Under the pieces are notes generated by a model, which saw nothing but the letters and a program-made list of their open reading frames with translations, ran no database searches and had not been told where the DNA came from. This document shows positions 35,449-45,227 of a DNA stretch of 64,000 nt, piece by piece. Source of the DNA: Steroidobacteraceae bacterium (lineage in GTDB: Bacteria > Pseudomonadota > Gammaproteobacteria > Steroidobacterales > Steroidobacteraceae); the NCBI GenBank assembly GCA_019634915.1, contig JAHCAN010000002.1, positions 1 to 64,000 of the forward strand, written 5' to 3'. Both the position numbers and the translations under genes were made by a program. Positions within the stretch are counted from its first letter, which is position 1; every line of letters starts with the position of its first letter.

Positions 35449-36393
35449 ATGGGCATTGCATTCGTCTTTCCCGGACAGGGCTCGCAATCGGTCGGCATGC
35501 TGGGCGCGCTCGCGGAAGCGGAACCGGTCGTGCGCGAGACGTTTGCCATCGCGTCCGGCGCGCTTGGCTACGACCTCTGGTCACTGGTCGCGACGGGACC
35601 GGCCGAGCGCCTGAACGAAACCGAACGCACCCAGCCGGCCATGCTGGCCGCGGGCATCGCGAGCTTCGAGGCCTGGCGGGCGCGGGGCGGGGCGGCGCCG
35701 GACGCGGTGTCAGGCCACAGCCTCGGGGAGTTCACGGCCCTCGTCGCGGCCGGCGCGCTCGACCTCGCCACCGCCATCGAGCTCGTGCAGTTTCGCGGCC
35801 GCGTGATGCAGGAGGCGGCGCCGCTCGGCAGCGGCGCGGTGGCCGCGGTGCTCGGCCTCGAGAATACCGATGTCGAGGCGGCCTGCCTTGATGCCGCCCA
35901 GGGCGCGGTGGTCGAGCCGGTCAACTACAACTCCCCCGGGCAGATCGTCATCGCCGGCGAACGTGCCGCGGTGACCCGGGCGATGGAGGCTGCGAAGGCA
36001 CGCGGCGCCAAGCGCACGGTGTTGCTGCCGGTCAGCGTACCCGTGCACAGCAGCCTGATGCAGGGCGCGGCAAAGCGCCTGGGCGAGAAGCTCGAACACG
36101 TGGCGATCGCGGCGCCGCGCATCGCGTACTACAGTGCGGTCGATGCGCGGCGGCACGACGACCCGGACGAAATCCGCGCGCTCCTCGTGACGCAGCTCGC
36201 GAGTCCGGTGCAGTGGACCGACACGGTGCGCGCGCTGATCGCTGCCGGCATGACGACGCTGGTCGAATGCGGTCCGGGCAAAGTGCTGACGGGCCTCAAT
36301 CGCCGCATCGAACGCGCACCCGGCCTCGCGTTCCATGCGCTCGAGGATCCGGCGTCGATCGATGCGGCGCGGGCCGCCACGCAAGGGGAGTGA
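35449..36393 (+). CDS. fabD: Malonyl-CoA:ACP transacylase
   Basis: A 314-residue enzyme loading malonate onto [15 protein letters not shown] opens it, the nucleophile is Ser91 in [15 protein letters not shown], and the catalytic His lies in VPVHSSLMQ near residue 200. AGGA lies 6 bases before the ATG. First gene of the classic fabD-fabG-acpP-fabF row. Confidence 0.96.
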   Translation: MGIAFVFPGQGSQSVGMLGALAEAEPVVRETFAIASGALGYDLWSLVATGPAERLNETERTQPAMLAAGIASFEAWRARGGAAPDAVSGHSLGEFTALVAAGALDLATAIELVQFRGRVMQEAAPLGSGAVAAVLGLENTDVEAACLDAAQGAVVEPVNYNSPGQIVIAGERAAVTRAMEAAKARGAKRTVLLPVSVPVHSSLMQGAAKRLGEKLEHVAIAAPRIAYYSAVDARRHDDPDEIRALLVTQLASPVQWTDTVRALIAAGMTTLVECGPGKVLTGLNRRIERAPGLAFHALEDPASIDAARAATQGE

Positions 36394-36395
36394 AC

Positions 36396-37136
36396 ATGCT
36401 CGAGAACGACACGGCGCTGGTCACCGGCGCGTCCCGCGGCATCGGTCGCGCCATCGCCGCGGCGCTCGCGGCTGCCGGGGCGCAGGTCATCGGAACCTCG
36501 ACGTCGGCGGAGGGCGCCGCGAAGCTCACGGCGGATTTCGCCGCCGCGGGGCAGCGCGGCCGGGGCGCGGTGCTCGACGTCGGCGACGCCGCGTCGATCG
36601 ATGCGCTGATCGCCGACCTCGACGCGAAGGGCGAGCTGCCGACGATCCTGGTCAACAACGCGGCGATCACGCGCGACACGCTGTTGCTGCGCATGAAACA
36701 GGACGACTGGGACAGCGTGCTCGCGACCAACCTCACGTCCGTGTTCCGCCTGAGCAAGGCCTGCCTCAAACGCATGATGAAGGAGCGCCGCGGACGCATC
36801 GTGAACCTGACCTCGATCGTCGCGCTGACCGGCAACCCGGGCCAGGCGAACTACGCGGCCGCCAAGGCGGGCCTGCTCGGCTTCACCAAGTCGCTCGCCA
36901 AGGAAGTCGCGAGCCGCGGCATCACGGTCAATGCGGTGGCGCCCGGTTTCATCGACACCGACATGACCCGCGCGCTGAACGACGGGCAGCGGGGCGCGCT
37001 GCTCGGCCAGATCCCGATGGCCCGGCTCGGCAGCCCCGAGGACATCGCCGCCGCGGTGGCCTTCCTGTGCTCGCCCGGCGCGGCGTACGTGACCGGGGAA
37101 ACCCTGCACGTCAACGGCGGCATGTACATGGCCTGA
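36396..37136 (+). CDS. fabG: 3-oxoacyl-ACP reductase
   Basis: A 246-residue SDR enzyme: [11 protein letters not shown] (NADPH binding), NNAAITRD, and the catalytic Asn112, Ser140, Tyr153 and Lys157 (NYAAAKAG). It reduces 3-oxoacyl-ACP in each elongation cycle. It starts 2 bases after fabD with AAGGGGAG upstream. Confidence 0.96.
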   Translation: MLENDTALVTGASRGIGRAIAAALAAAGAQVIGTSTSAEGAAKLTADFAAAGQRGRGAVLDVGDAASIDALIADLDAKGELPTILVNNAAITRDTLLLRMKQDDWDSVLATNLTSVFRLSKACLKRMMKERRGRIVNLTSIVALTGNPGQANYAAAKAGLLGFTKSLAKEVASRGITVNAVAPGFIDTDMTRALNDGQRGALLGQIPMARLGSPEDIAAAVAFLCSPGAAYVTGETLHVNGGMYMA

Positions 37137-37235
37137 CGCGCGCGCGCCACGCGTGCCACCGCAGGAAAAGGGGGCTTTGTCAGAAAAAACAAGTACTCGC
37201 GGGCGGGGCTGGTGGCGGGGCAGGGGGTGTTCCCC

Positions 37236-37241
37236 TACAAT
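37236..37241 (+). promoter_or_regulatory. -10-like TACAAT before acpP
   Basis: TACAAT in the 170-base fabG-acpP gap, 65 bases before the acpP ATG. A separate acpP promoter is usual because ACP is needed in great excess. A GAGGA Shine-Dalgarno sequence precedes the ATG. Confidence 0.45.
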
Positions 37242-37306
37242 ACCGCGCCCGTTCGGCCGGCTCGACGCGGCCCATACCAAAGATAAGTCACGAGGACACC
37301 ACTGAG

Positions 37307-37546
37307 ATGAGTACTGTTGAGCAGCAAGTGAAAGCCATCGTCGCCGAGCAGCTGGGCGTCAAGGCGGAGCAGGTGACGAGCGACGCCTCGTTCGTCGACG
37401 ACCTCGGAGCCGACTCGCTGGACACGGTGGAGCTGGTCATGGCGCTCGAAGAGGAATTCGAGATCGAGATTCCGGACGAGGACGCCGAGAAGATCACCAC
37501 GGTTCAGCAGGCCATCGACTACATCAACGAGCGCCGCAAGTCGTAG
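37307..37546 (+). CDS. acpP: Acyl carrier protein
   Basis: A 79-residue acidic four-helix protein, with the phosphopantetheine attachment site Ser37 in [13 protein letters not shown]. It shuttles acyl chains between fatty-acid synthesis enzymes. Length and sequence are almost canonical. Confidence 0.98.
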   Translation: MSTVEQQVKAIVAEQLGVKAEQVTSDASFVDDLGADSLDTVELVMALEEEFEIEIPDEDAEKITTVQQAIDYINERRKS

Positions 37547-37612
37547 CGCCCGTGGCGCCGGTGCGCCGGCGCCGTCTCTCCCCGTCCGCCGCACGAGGTG
37601 CGAAAGGTCCGC

Positions 37613-38860
<1,248 letters not shown>

Positions 38861-38874
38861 GCCCGCCACCGGCC

Positions 38875-40281
38875 GTGACGACGCCGCCCGAGAAACGCCG
38901 GCGGCTGCCGATACCGCCCGCCGCGCTGCGCCGCCTGGCCGGGGCGCGGCCCGATCTCTTCCCCGTGCTCTTCGACAGTGCCGATGCCGGCGCGCGCTCG
39001 CTGCTCGCGGCCGCGCCCTGCGCTATGCTCGCGCTCGACCGGGACAACCGCCTCGTCGCACGCGGCGACGTGCCGCCGGCAATCATCGCCCCCCCCGCAG
39101 GACCCGGTGGCTTCCTCGCGGCGCTCGATGCCTGGTGGCAGCTCGAGCACGGCCGCGCACCGCAGGGCCGCGGCCTCGCGGGCGGCTGGGTCGTCTATCT
39201 CGGCTACGAGCTTGCGCAGGAGATCGAGCCGAGCCTCGTACTGCCGCCCGGCGTGCTGCCGTGGCGCGCGGTCGCGATGCGCGTGCGCGCGGCGATCGAG
39301 CACGATCTGGCCACCGGCACGATCGAGGCGGTCGCGGCCGACGACGAACTGCTCGATGAGGTCGCGCACCACGCCACGGCCACGGCCGCGGCCGCGGCCG
39401 GCGCGAGCGCCGCGCACGGCATGAGCGCCCAGCCCGCGCCGACGGGCGCGGGCCGGGCCGCGATCGAGGAGGAGCCTGCCGGGCGCTTCCTCGAGCGCGT
39501 CGCCCGCGCGCAGGAGCATATCCGCGCAGGCGACATCTACCAGGCGAACCTGTCGCGCTGGTGGCGCATGGACGCCCGCGGCGTCGATCCGTTCGTGCTG
39601 TACGAGCGTCTGCGGGCCGAGAATCCGGCGCCGTTCGCCGCGCTCGCGCGTTTTCCTGGCATGGACCTGCTGAGCTCGTCTCCGGAGCGCCTGCTCGCGA
39701 TCACGGGCCGCGACGTCGCCACGCGGCCAATCGCCGGGACGCGGCCCCGCAGCCGACGGCCGGGCGAGGACGTCGCCGAAGCGGCGGCGCTCGCCGCGCA
39801 CCCGAAGGAGCGCGCCGAGCACGTGATGTTGATCGACCTCGAGCGCAGCGATCTCGGCCGCGTCTGCGAAGCGGGCAGCGTGCGCGTCGACGAGTTCATG
39901 GTGGTCGAGAGTTACGCGCACGTGCACCACATCGTCTCGAGCGTGCGCGGCAGGCTGCGCGCCGGCGCGACGCCGGTCGATGCATTGCGCGCGGTGTTCC
40001 CGGGCGGCACGATCACCGGCGTGCCGAAGGTCCGCTGCATGGAAATCATCGCGGCGCTCGAGGGCATCGGCCGCGATGCCTACACCGGCTCGCTCGGCTG
40101 GCTCGCCACCGGCGGCGACGCGGACTTCAACATCCTGATCCGCACGCTCACGCTCGAGGGCGGGCGACTCGAGGCGAGGGCAGGGGCCGGCATCGTCGCC
40201 GACTCCGACCCCGGGCGCGAGCTCGGCGAGACGCGCGCCAAGGCACGCGGCATGCTGGCCGCGCTGGAGAGCGCACCGTGA
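38875..40281 (+). CDS. pabB: Aminodeoxychorismate synthase component I
   Basis: A 468-residue chorismate-utilising enzyme. VARAQEHIRAGDIYQANLSR, SSSPERLL, RPIAGTRPRSRRPGEDVAEA and FPGGTITGVPKVRCMEII are family motifs. It makes aminodeoxychorismate for folate with a PabA glutaminase that is not in the window. Position before pabC supports PabB over anthranilate synthase. However, the PIAGT motif has Ala where E. coli PabB has a nucleophilic Lys. GTG start. An Ala-rich linker lies near residues 165-180. Confidence 0.83.
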   Translation: MTTPPEKRRRLPIPPAALRRLAGARPDLFPVLFDSADAGARSLLAAAPCAMLALDRDNRLVARGDVPPAIIAPPAGPGGFLAALDAWWQLEHGRAPQGRGLAGGWVVYLGYELAQEIEPSLVLPPGVLPWRAVAMRVRAAIEHDLATGTIEAVAADDELLDEVAHHATATAAAAAGASAAHGMSAQPAPTGAGRAAIEEEPAGRFLERVARAQEHIRAGDIYQANLSRWWRMDARGVDPFVLYERLRAENPAPFAALARFPGMDLLSSSPERLLAITGRDVATRPIAGTRPRSRRPGEDVAEAAALAAHPKERAEHVMLIDLERSDLGRVCEAGSVRVDEFMVVESYAHVHHIVSSVRGRLRAGATPVDALRAVFPGGTITGVPKVRCMEIIAALEGIGRDAYTGSLGWLATGGDADFNILIRTLTLEGGRLEARAGAGIVADSDPGRELGETRAKARGMLAALESAP

Positions 40282-41108
40282 TCGCCGCCTGGGTCGACGG
40301 CGTCGAGACGCACTCGGTCGCGCTCGACGACCGCGGCCTGCACTACGGCGATGGCCTGTTCGAGACCATCGCCGCGAGCGGCGGGCGGGCACGCCTGCTG
40401 CCGGCGCATCTGGCGCGCCTCGTGCACGGCTGCGCCGCGCTCGGCATCGCGATGCCGGACACGGCACGACTGCGCGCCGAGATCGCGCGCGCCGCGGGAC
40501 TCGCCGCGCACGTCATCGTCAAACTGATCGTGACACGCGGGTCGGCCACCGGGCGCGGCTATGCGGCGGCCGGCAACGAGACGCCGCGCCGCATCGTCTG
40601 CGCCTACGCCTGGCCCGGGGGTCCGGAGCACGCGCCCGAGCCGGCACGGGTTGCGGTCGCACAGCGGCGTGTCGCGGATCGGCCGCTGCTCGCCGGCGTG
40701 AAGCACCTGAACCGCCTCGAGCAGGTGCTCGCGCGCACCGAGGCCCGCGAACGCGGGCTCGACGAAGCGCTGCTTTGCACCGATGATGGCCGGATCGTGA
40801 GCGGCGGCATGACCAACCTGTTCCTCGCGGCGGGCGATCGCCTCGTGACACCGCCGGCCGGCCAGTGCGCGGTGGCCGGCGTGATGCGCGCCGCGACGAT
40901 CGACTGCGCGCGCCGGCTCGACCTGTACGTCGAAGAGCGCTCGATCGGGCTCGCCGAACTCGCGGCCACCGGGAGCGCCTGGCTGACCAACGCACGTGTC
41001 GGCCTGTGGCCGGTCGCCCGGCTCGAGGATCGCGCACTCGCCGAACATCCGGCCACGCGACCGCTGCAGGCGGCGCTGCGGGCCGCCGCGGAGGTCCCCG
41101 ATGCGTAG
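40278..41108 (+). CDS. pabC: Aminodeoxychorismate lyase
   Basis: A 276-residue fold-IV PLP enzyme with Lys142 in GVKHLNRLEQVLAR as Schiff-base lysine, and DRGLHYGDGLFETI and SGGMTNLFL as cofactor motifs. It releases p-aminobenzoate and pyruvate. The GTG start overlaps the pabB stop by 4 bases. Confidence 0.92.
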   Translation: MIAAWVDGVETHSVALDDRGLHYGDGLFETIAASGGRARLLPAHLARLVHGCAALGIAMPDTARLRAEIARAAGLAAHVIVKLIVTRGSATGRGYAAAGNETPRRIVCAYAWPGGPEHAPEPARVAVAQRRVADRPLLAGVKHLNRLEQVLARTEARERGLDEALLCTDDGRIVSGGMTNLFLAAGDRLVTPPAGQCAVAGVMRAATIDCARRLDLYVEERSIGLAELAATGSAWLTNARVGLWPVARLEDRALAEHPATRPLQAALRAAAEVPDA

Positions 41109-42132
41109 CGGGCGGATCGCGGTGCTGCTCGCGATTGCGCTCGCGGGCGTGGCGCTGGTCGGCGGGCTCGCGTGGCTCGACCGGATGATGAGTGCGCCGG
41201 GCCCGCACGCCGACGTCGTGCGCATCCACGTCTATCCGGGACGCAGCCTGCGCGCGACGCTGCAGCAGATCGCCGGCGCGGGCGCGCTGCGTCATCCGCG
41301 GGCCGTCGAATGGTATGTGCGCCTGAGGCACGAGCCGGTGGCGCCGAAGGCCGGCAACTATGACCTGCCGGCGCACGCCTCCGCGCGCGACGTCATCGAG
41401 CAGCTGCACGCCGGACGCGTCGTGCTCGAGCAGCTCACGGTCATCGAGGGCTGGACGTTCGCCGAGATGCGCCGCGTGATCGAGGCGCATCCGCACATCC
41501 GCGCAACGCTGAAGGGCGAACCGGCGGCAGTCATCATGGCGGCGATCGGTCACCCCGACCAGCATCCAGAGGGGCGATTCTTTCCCGACACTTACCGTTT
41601 CGCCGATGGCACCACCGACCGCGAGATCTACCAGCTCGCCTACGACATGCTCGCGCGCACGCTCGCGGCGGCCTGGGAGTCGCGCCAGCCCGACCTGCCG
41701 CTGCGCAGCGCCGATGAGGCGCTGGTGCTCGCCTCGATCGTCGAGAAGGAGACCGCATTGCCGGCCGAGCGGGCGAGGATCGCCGGCGTGTTCATCTCGC
41801 GCCTGCGCAAGGGCATGCGGCTGCAGACCGACCCGACCGTGATCTACGGCCTGGGGGAGGCGTACGACGGCGACATCCGCCGCCGCGACCTGACCACCGA
41901 CACGCCTTACAACACCTACACGCGCGCGGGCCTGCCGCCATCGCCGATCGCATTGCCGGGACGCGAGTCGATCCAGGCGGCCGTACAGCCGCAGGAGACC
42001 GGCGAGCTGTACTTCGTGGCCACCGGGCTCGGCGACGGCTCGCACACATTCTCGAAGACGCTCGCCGAGCACAATGCCGCGGTGGCGCGCTACCTCGCGC
42101 GGCTGCGCGCGACTCCGGCGGTGCCGAAGTGA
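41101..42132 (+). CDS. mltG: Endolytic murein transglycosylase (YceG)
   Basis: A 343-residue protein with an N-terminal anchor helix (AVLLAIALAGVALVGGLAWL), a LysM-like segment, and the catalytic region EGRFFPDTYRF and ASIVEKETALPAERARIAGVF, where one of Glu215/Glu217 is the catalytic acid. It cleaves nascent glycan strands in the inner membrane. It overlaps pabC by 8 bases. Confidence 0.95.
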   Translation: MRSGRIAVLLAIALAGVALVGGLAWLDRMMSAPGPHADVVRIHVYPGRSLRATLQQIAGAGALRHPRAVEWYVRLRHEPVAPKAGNYDLPAHASARDVIEQLHAGRVVLEQLTVIEGWTFAEMRRVIEAHPHIRATLKGEPAAVIMAAIGHPDQHPEGRFFPDTYRFADGTTDREIYQLAYDMLARTLAAAWESRQPDLPLRSADEALVLASIVEKETALPAERARIAGVFISRLRKGMRLQTDPTVIYGLGEAYDGDIRRRDLTTDTPYNTYTRAGLPPSPIALPGRESIQAAVQPQETGELYFVATGLGDGSHTFSKTLAEHNAAVARYLARLRATPAVPK

Positions 42133-42779
42133 CGGGCGAGACCATGCCGCGCGGACGCTTCATCACGCTCGAGGGTATCGAGGGGGCGGGCAAGTCGACG
42201 GTCATCGCGCAGCTCGGTGCCCGGCTCGCCGCTCGCGGCCTCAGCGTGCGCACCACGCGCGAGCCGGGCGGCACGCCGCTCGCCGAGCGGCTGCGTGCGC
42301 TGGTGCTCGAGCGCGGTGACGAGCAGCTCGCCCCCGAGGCCGAGATGCTGCTGATGTTCGCGGCCCGGCGCGTGCACGTCGACAACCTGATCCGCCCGGC
42401 GCTCGAGCGCGGCGAGTGGGTGCTGTGCGACCGCTACACCGATGCGACCCGCGCCTACCAGGGCGGCGGCCGCGGCCTGCCCGCCGCGCTGATCGAATCG
42501 CTCGCGCAGCTGACGCATGCCGACGTGAATCCCGACGTGACGCTGCTGCTCGACGTGCCGGTCGGGCTCGGCATGCGGCGCGCGGCGGCCCGGCGCGGCG
42601 CGCCGGACCGCTTCGAGGCCGAGAGCACCGCGTTCTTCGAGCGCGTGCGCGCGCGTTACCTCGACATCGCGCGCAGCGAGCCCGCTCGCGTCGCACGCAT
42701 CGATGCGTCGCAGCCGCTCGAGAAGGTCGTGGCCGACGCGCTCGAGGCGATCGAGGCGATCGAGGCGCGCACGCGATGA
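42129..42779 (+). CDS. tmk: Thymidylate kinase
   Basis: A 216-residue kinase: P-loop LEGIEGAGKST, DRYTDATRAYQGGGRG (DRY motif), LLLDVPVGLGMRRAAARRG (LID region). It converts dTMP to dTDP. GTG 42129 overlaps the mltG stop (GTGA). ATG 42144 five codons later is also possible. Confidence 0.96.
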   Translation: MTGETMPRGRFITLEGIEGAGKSTVIAQLGARLAARGLSVRTTREPGGTPLAERLRALVLERGDEQLAPEAEMLLMFAARRVHVDNLIRPALERGEWVLCDRYTDATRAYQGGGRGLPAALIESLAQLTHADVNPDVTLLLDVPVGLGMRRAAARRGAPDRFEAESTAFFERVRARYLDIARSEPARVARIDASQPLEKVVADALEAIEAIEARTR

Positions 42780-43705
42780 TCGGGCCGCGCGACTGCTTCT
42801 GGCTCGAGCCGGCGATGGCGAGACTGCGCGAGGCGAAGGCGGCCGGCCGGCTGGGTCACGGGCTGCTGATCCATGCCGACCCGGGCTGCGGCGGCGACTG
42901 GCTCGCGACCTGGATCGCGCAGCTGCTGCTGTGCCGGCGCGATGATGCGCCGTGCGGCGAGTGCACGGACTGCCGCCAGTGTGCGTCGGGCCAGCATCCG
43001 GACCTGTTCGGCGTGCATCCCACCGGCGAGTCGAAGCAGATCCGGGTCGACGACGTGCGCGCGCTTGCCACCGAGCTGTCCCTGACGAGCCATGGCGCTG
43101 GTCATCGCGTGGCGCAGGTCGCGCCGGCCGATGTGATGAATGCCGCGGCGGCCAATGCCTTGCTGAAGACACTCGAGGAGCCACCGCCCGATACGCTGAT
43201 CGTGCTGGTCAGCGCCGCGCCATCGCGCCTGCCGGCGACGATCCGCAGCCGCTGCTTGAGGCTGCGCGTGACGGCGCCGCCGCGCACCGCCACGCTCGAG
43301 TGGCTCGCCCGGCACGGCAAGACGGGCGAACTCGCGCAGGCGGCGGACGTGCTCGGCGATGCGCCGCTCACGCTGCTCGATGCGGACGCGGATGCGGTCG
43401 CGGGCTGCTACGCGCAGACGACCCAGGCACTCGCGGCGATCGAGCGCGGCACGGCCGATGCCTCGCAGCTCGCGGACCGCTGGTCCCGGGACGATTTCGC
43501 CCTGCGGTTGGCCTGTATCGAGGCCGGCCTGACCGCGCGAATTCGCTTGTCAGCCAACGCACCAAACGGGAATATAGCGAGGCTCTTCGGCTTGCTCGAC
43601 GCGGTACGCGAGCTGCGACGCGAGATCGACACCCCCCTCAACAAGCCGTTGGCACTCGAAAGATGGCTCTGGCTGACAACACGAGAGGCAGCGGACGTCG
43701 GATGA
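42776..43705 (+). CDS. holB: DNA polymerase III subunit delta'
   Basis: A 309-residue clamp-loader subunit. The P-loop position reads HADPGCGGDW, lacking the Lys of a working ATPase as in other delta' proteins. The zinc knuckle CGECTDCRQCASGQHPDL and the SRC-like motif NALLKTLEEPPPDTLIVLVSA / ATIRSRC are present. It is coupled to tmk by a 4-base overlap. Confidence 0.93.
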   Translation: MIGPRDCFWLEPAMARLREAKAAGRLGHGLLIHADPGCGGDWLATWIAQLLLCRRDDAPCGECTDCRQCASGQHPDLFGVHPTGESKQIRVDDVRALATELSLTSHGAGHRVAQVAPADVMNAAAANALLKTLEEPPPDTLIVLVSAAPSRLPATIRSRCLRLRVTAPPRTATLEWLARHGKTGELAQAADVLGDAPLTLLDADADAVAGCYAQTTQALAAIERGTADASQLADRWSRDDFALRLACIEAGLTARIRLSANAPNGNIARLFGLLDAVRELRREIDTPLNKPLALERWLWLTTREAADVG

Positions 43706-44067
43706 AGGACCCAGCATCGCGCACCGGATCGAGCAAACCCGGACTGCTCACGCTCACGATCAAGGACAAGAGCGCGCTGTACCTCGCGTACATGCCGTTC
43801 ATCAAGAACGGCGGGCTGTTCATTCCCACCAACAGCAACTACCGCCTCGGCGACGAGGTGTTCATGCTGCTTAACCTGATGGGCGAAGATGAAAAACTGC
43901 CGGTGGCGGGGCGCGTGATCTGGGTCACCCCGAAGGGCGCGCAGGGCAAGCGCACCGCGGGCATCGGCGTGCAGTTCAGCGACCAGGATCGCGGCCAGAC
44001 ACAGAAGAAGATCGAGACCTACCTCGCCGGCGCGCTGTCCGGCGACAAGGCCACGCACACCATGTGA
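43702..44067 (+). CDS. pilZ: PilZ domain protein, type IV pilus assembly type
   Basis: A 121-residue PilZ-fold protein with LTLTIKDKSALYLAYMPFIKNGGLFIPT and GRVIWVTPKGAQGKRTAGIGVQF. It lacks the RxxxR c-di-GMP motif, as does the canonical PilZ needed for type IV pili. The position after holB is the conserved one. ATG overlaps the holB stop by 4 bases. Confidence 0.93.
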   Translation: MKDPASRTGSSKPGLLTLTIKDKSALYLAYMPFIKNGGLFIPTNSNYRLGDEVFMLLNLMGEDEKLPVAGRVIWVTPKGAQGKRTAGIGVQFSDQDRGQTQKKIETYLAGALSGDKATHTM

Positions 44068-45147
44068 TCAGCTGCTCGGCTGCAGGCCGAGATCGGTGTT
44101 CGTGAGCCCGCCCTTGAGCACGTAGGCATCGAAGCCGCGCTCGACCAGGATGAACGCCGCGGCCGAACTGCGCCGCCCGGTGTCGCAGCACACGACGTAC
44201 GGCGTGCCACGATCGAGCGTGCCGAGCTTCATGCGGATGAAGTAGAGCGGGATGTTGATCGAGTCCTCGATGCGCAGGTTCTGGTACTCGGAGGGCAGGC
44301 GCACGTCGAGCCACTTGCCGCCCTTCGCGACGATCTCGCGCGCCTGCTCGTCGGTCACCCACTGCAGCAGCGGCTCGTTCATCAGCTCGCGGAAGTCCTG
44401 CTTGTTGAGCCGCATCAGCACGCCGTCGGTCAGCATAGTGACCGTGGCGTTGCGCTTCGCCTCGGCGATCAGCGCCTCCTCGCCGAAGGTGTCGCCGACG
44501 CCGAGCTCGGCGAGCTTCAGGCCGTCCTTGTTGAGCGGCGTCTCGCGCGTGACCTGGCAGCGGCCCTTGACGATCGCGTAGAAGAAATCGCCCTCGTCGC
44601 CCTGCTTGATGACGACCTCGCCGGCGCGATAGGTCTGGCGCTGCATGCGCATGAAGATCGCCTGGATGTTCGCCGGCGGGATGCGGTGGAAGGCCTTGGT
44701 CGACAGCAGCGTCGTCATCCAGTCGTCGGCGTTGCCACCACCCTCGAGGTCGGCCTGCAGCTCGGAGACTTCGTAGCTGCCGGTCTGGTCCCAGGTGATC
44801 ATCACGTCGAGCAGTTCGCTGTCGATCGACAGGTACTCGATCTGGTCGACCGCGCGCGCGGTGTACTTGCGCGGCTGGCCCGGAGTGAGCGGATTGCGGG
44901 CCTCGGGCGTGCCCGCCTTGATCATCGCGGCGGTGCGCTCGCCGGCGCGCATCTCGACCATGCCCTTGACGAGCCAGTAGGTGCGCTTGTCGGACTCACC
45001 TTCCTTGAACAGCAACCGGCCCGCATCCATGCTGCGCACCTGGATCTTCTTCGCGAGCGCATGCAGGTTCTCGGCCTTCATGCCTTCGAGAGGCGCGAAG
45101 GTCTTCAGCAGTGAGACGGTAGCCGGTCGACCCTGTTCCTGAGACAT
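44068..45147 (-). CDS. Protein with two cyclic-nucleotide-binding domains and a rhodanese domain
   Basis: A 359-residue cytoplasmic protein. The first CAP-like domain spans about residues 10-120 (LLFKEGESDKRTYWLVKGMVEMRAG). The second spans 145-260 (GEVVIKQGDEGDFFYAIVKGRCQVTRE, VGDTFGEEALIAEAKRNATVTML). The C-terminal rhodanese spans 265-355, with the active loop VVCCDTGRRSS and nucleophile Cys321. It has no DNA-binding domain. It ends one base after pilZ ends, convergently. It may link cAMP-type signals to sulfur transfer. Actual ligand and partner are unknown. Confidence 0.85.
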   Translation of the reverse strand: MSQEQGRPATVSLLKTFAPLEGMKAENLHALAKKIQVRSMDAGRLLFKEGESDKRTYWLVKGMVEMRAGERTAAMIKAGTPEARNPLTPGQPRKYTARAVDQIEYLSIDSELLDVMITWDQTGSYEVSELQADLEGGGNADDWMTTLLSTKAFHRIPPANIQAIFMRMQRQTYRAGEVVIKQGDEGDFFYAIVKGRCQVTRETPLNKDGLKLAELGVGDTFGEEALIAEAKRNATVTMLTDGVLMRLNKQDFRELMNEPLLQWVTDEQAREIVAKGGKWLDVRLPSEYQNLRIEDSINIPLYFIRMKLGTLDRGTPYVVCCDTGRRSSAAAFILVERGFDAYVLKGGLTNTDLGLQPSS

Positions 45148-45227
45148 TGGCCCTTGTTCCGTCGCGCATCACCGCGCGACCAATCGCCGGATCGTAACAT
45201 AGTGAGCGCGCGGGCCCGGTGCACAGT

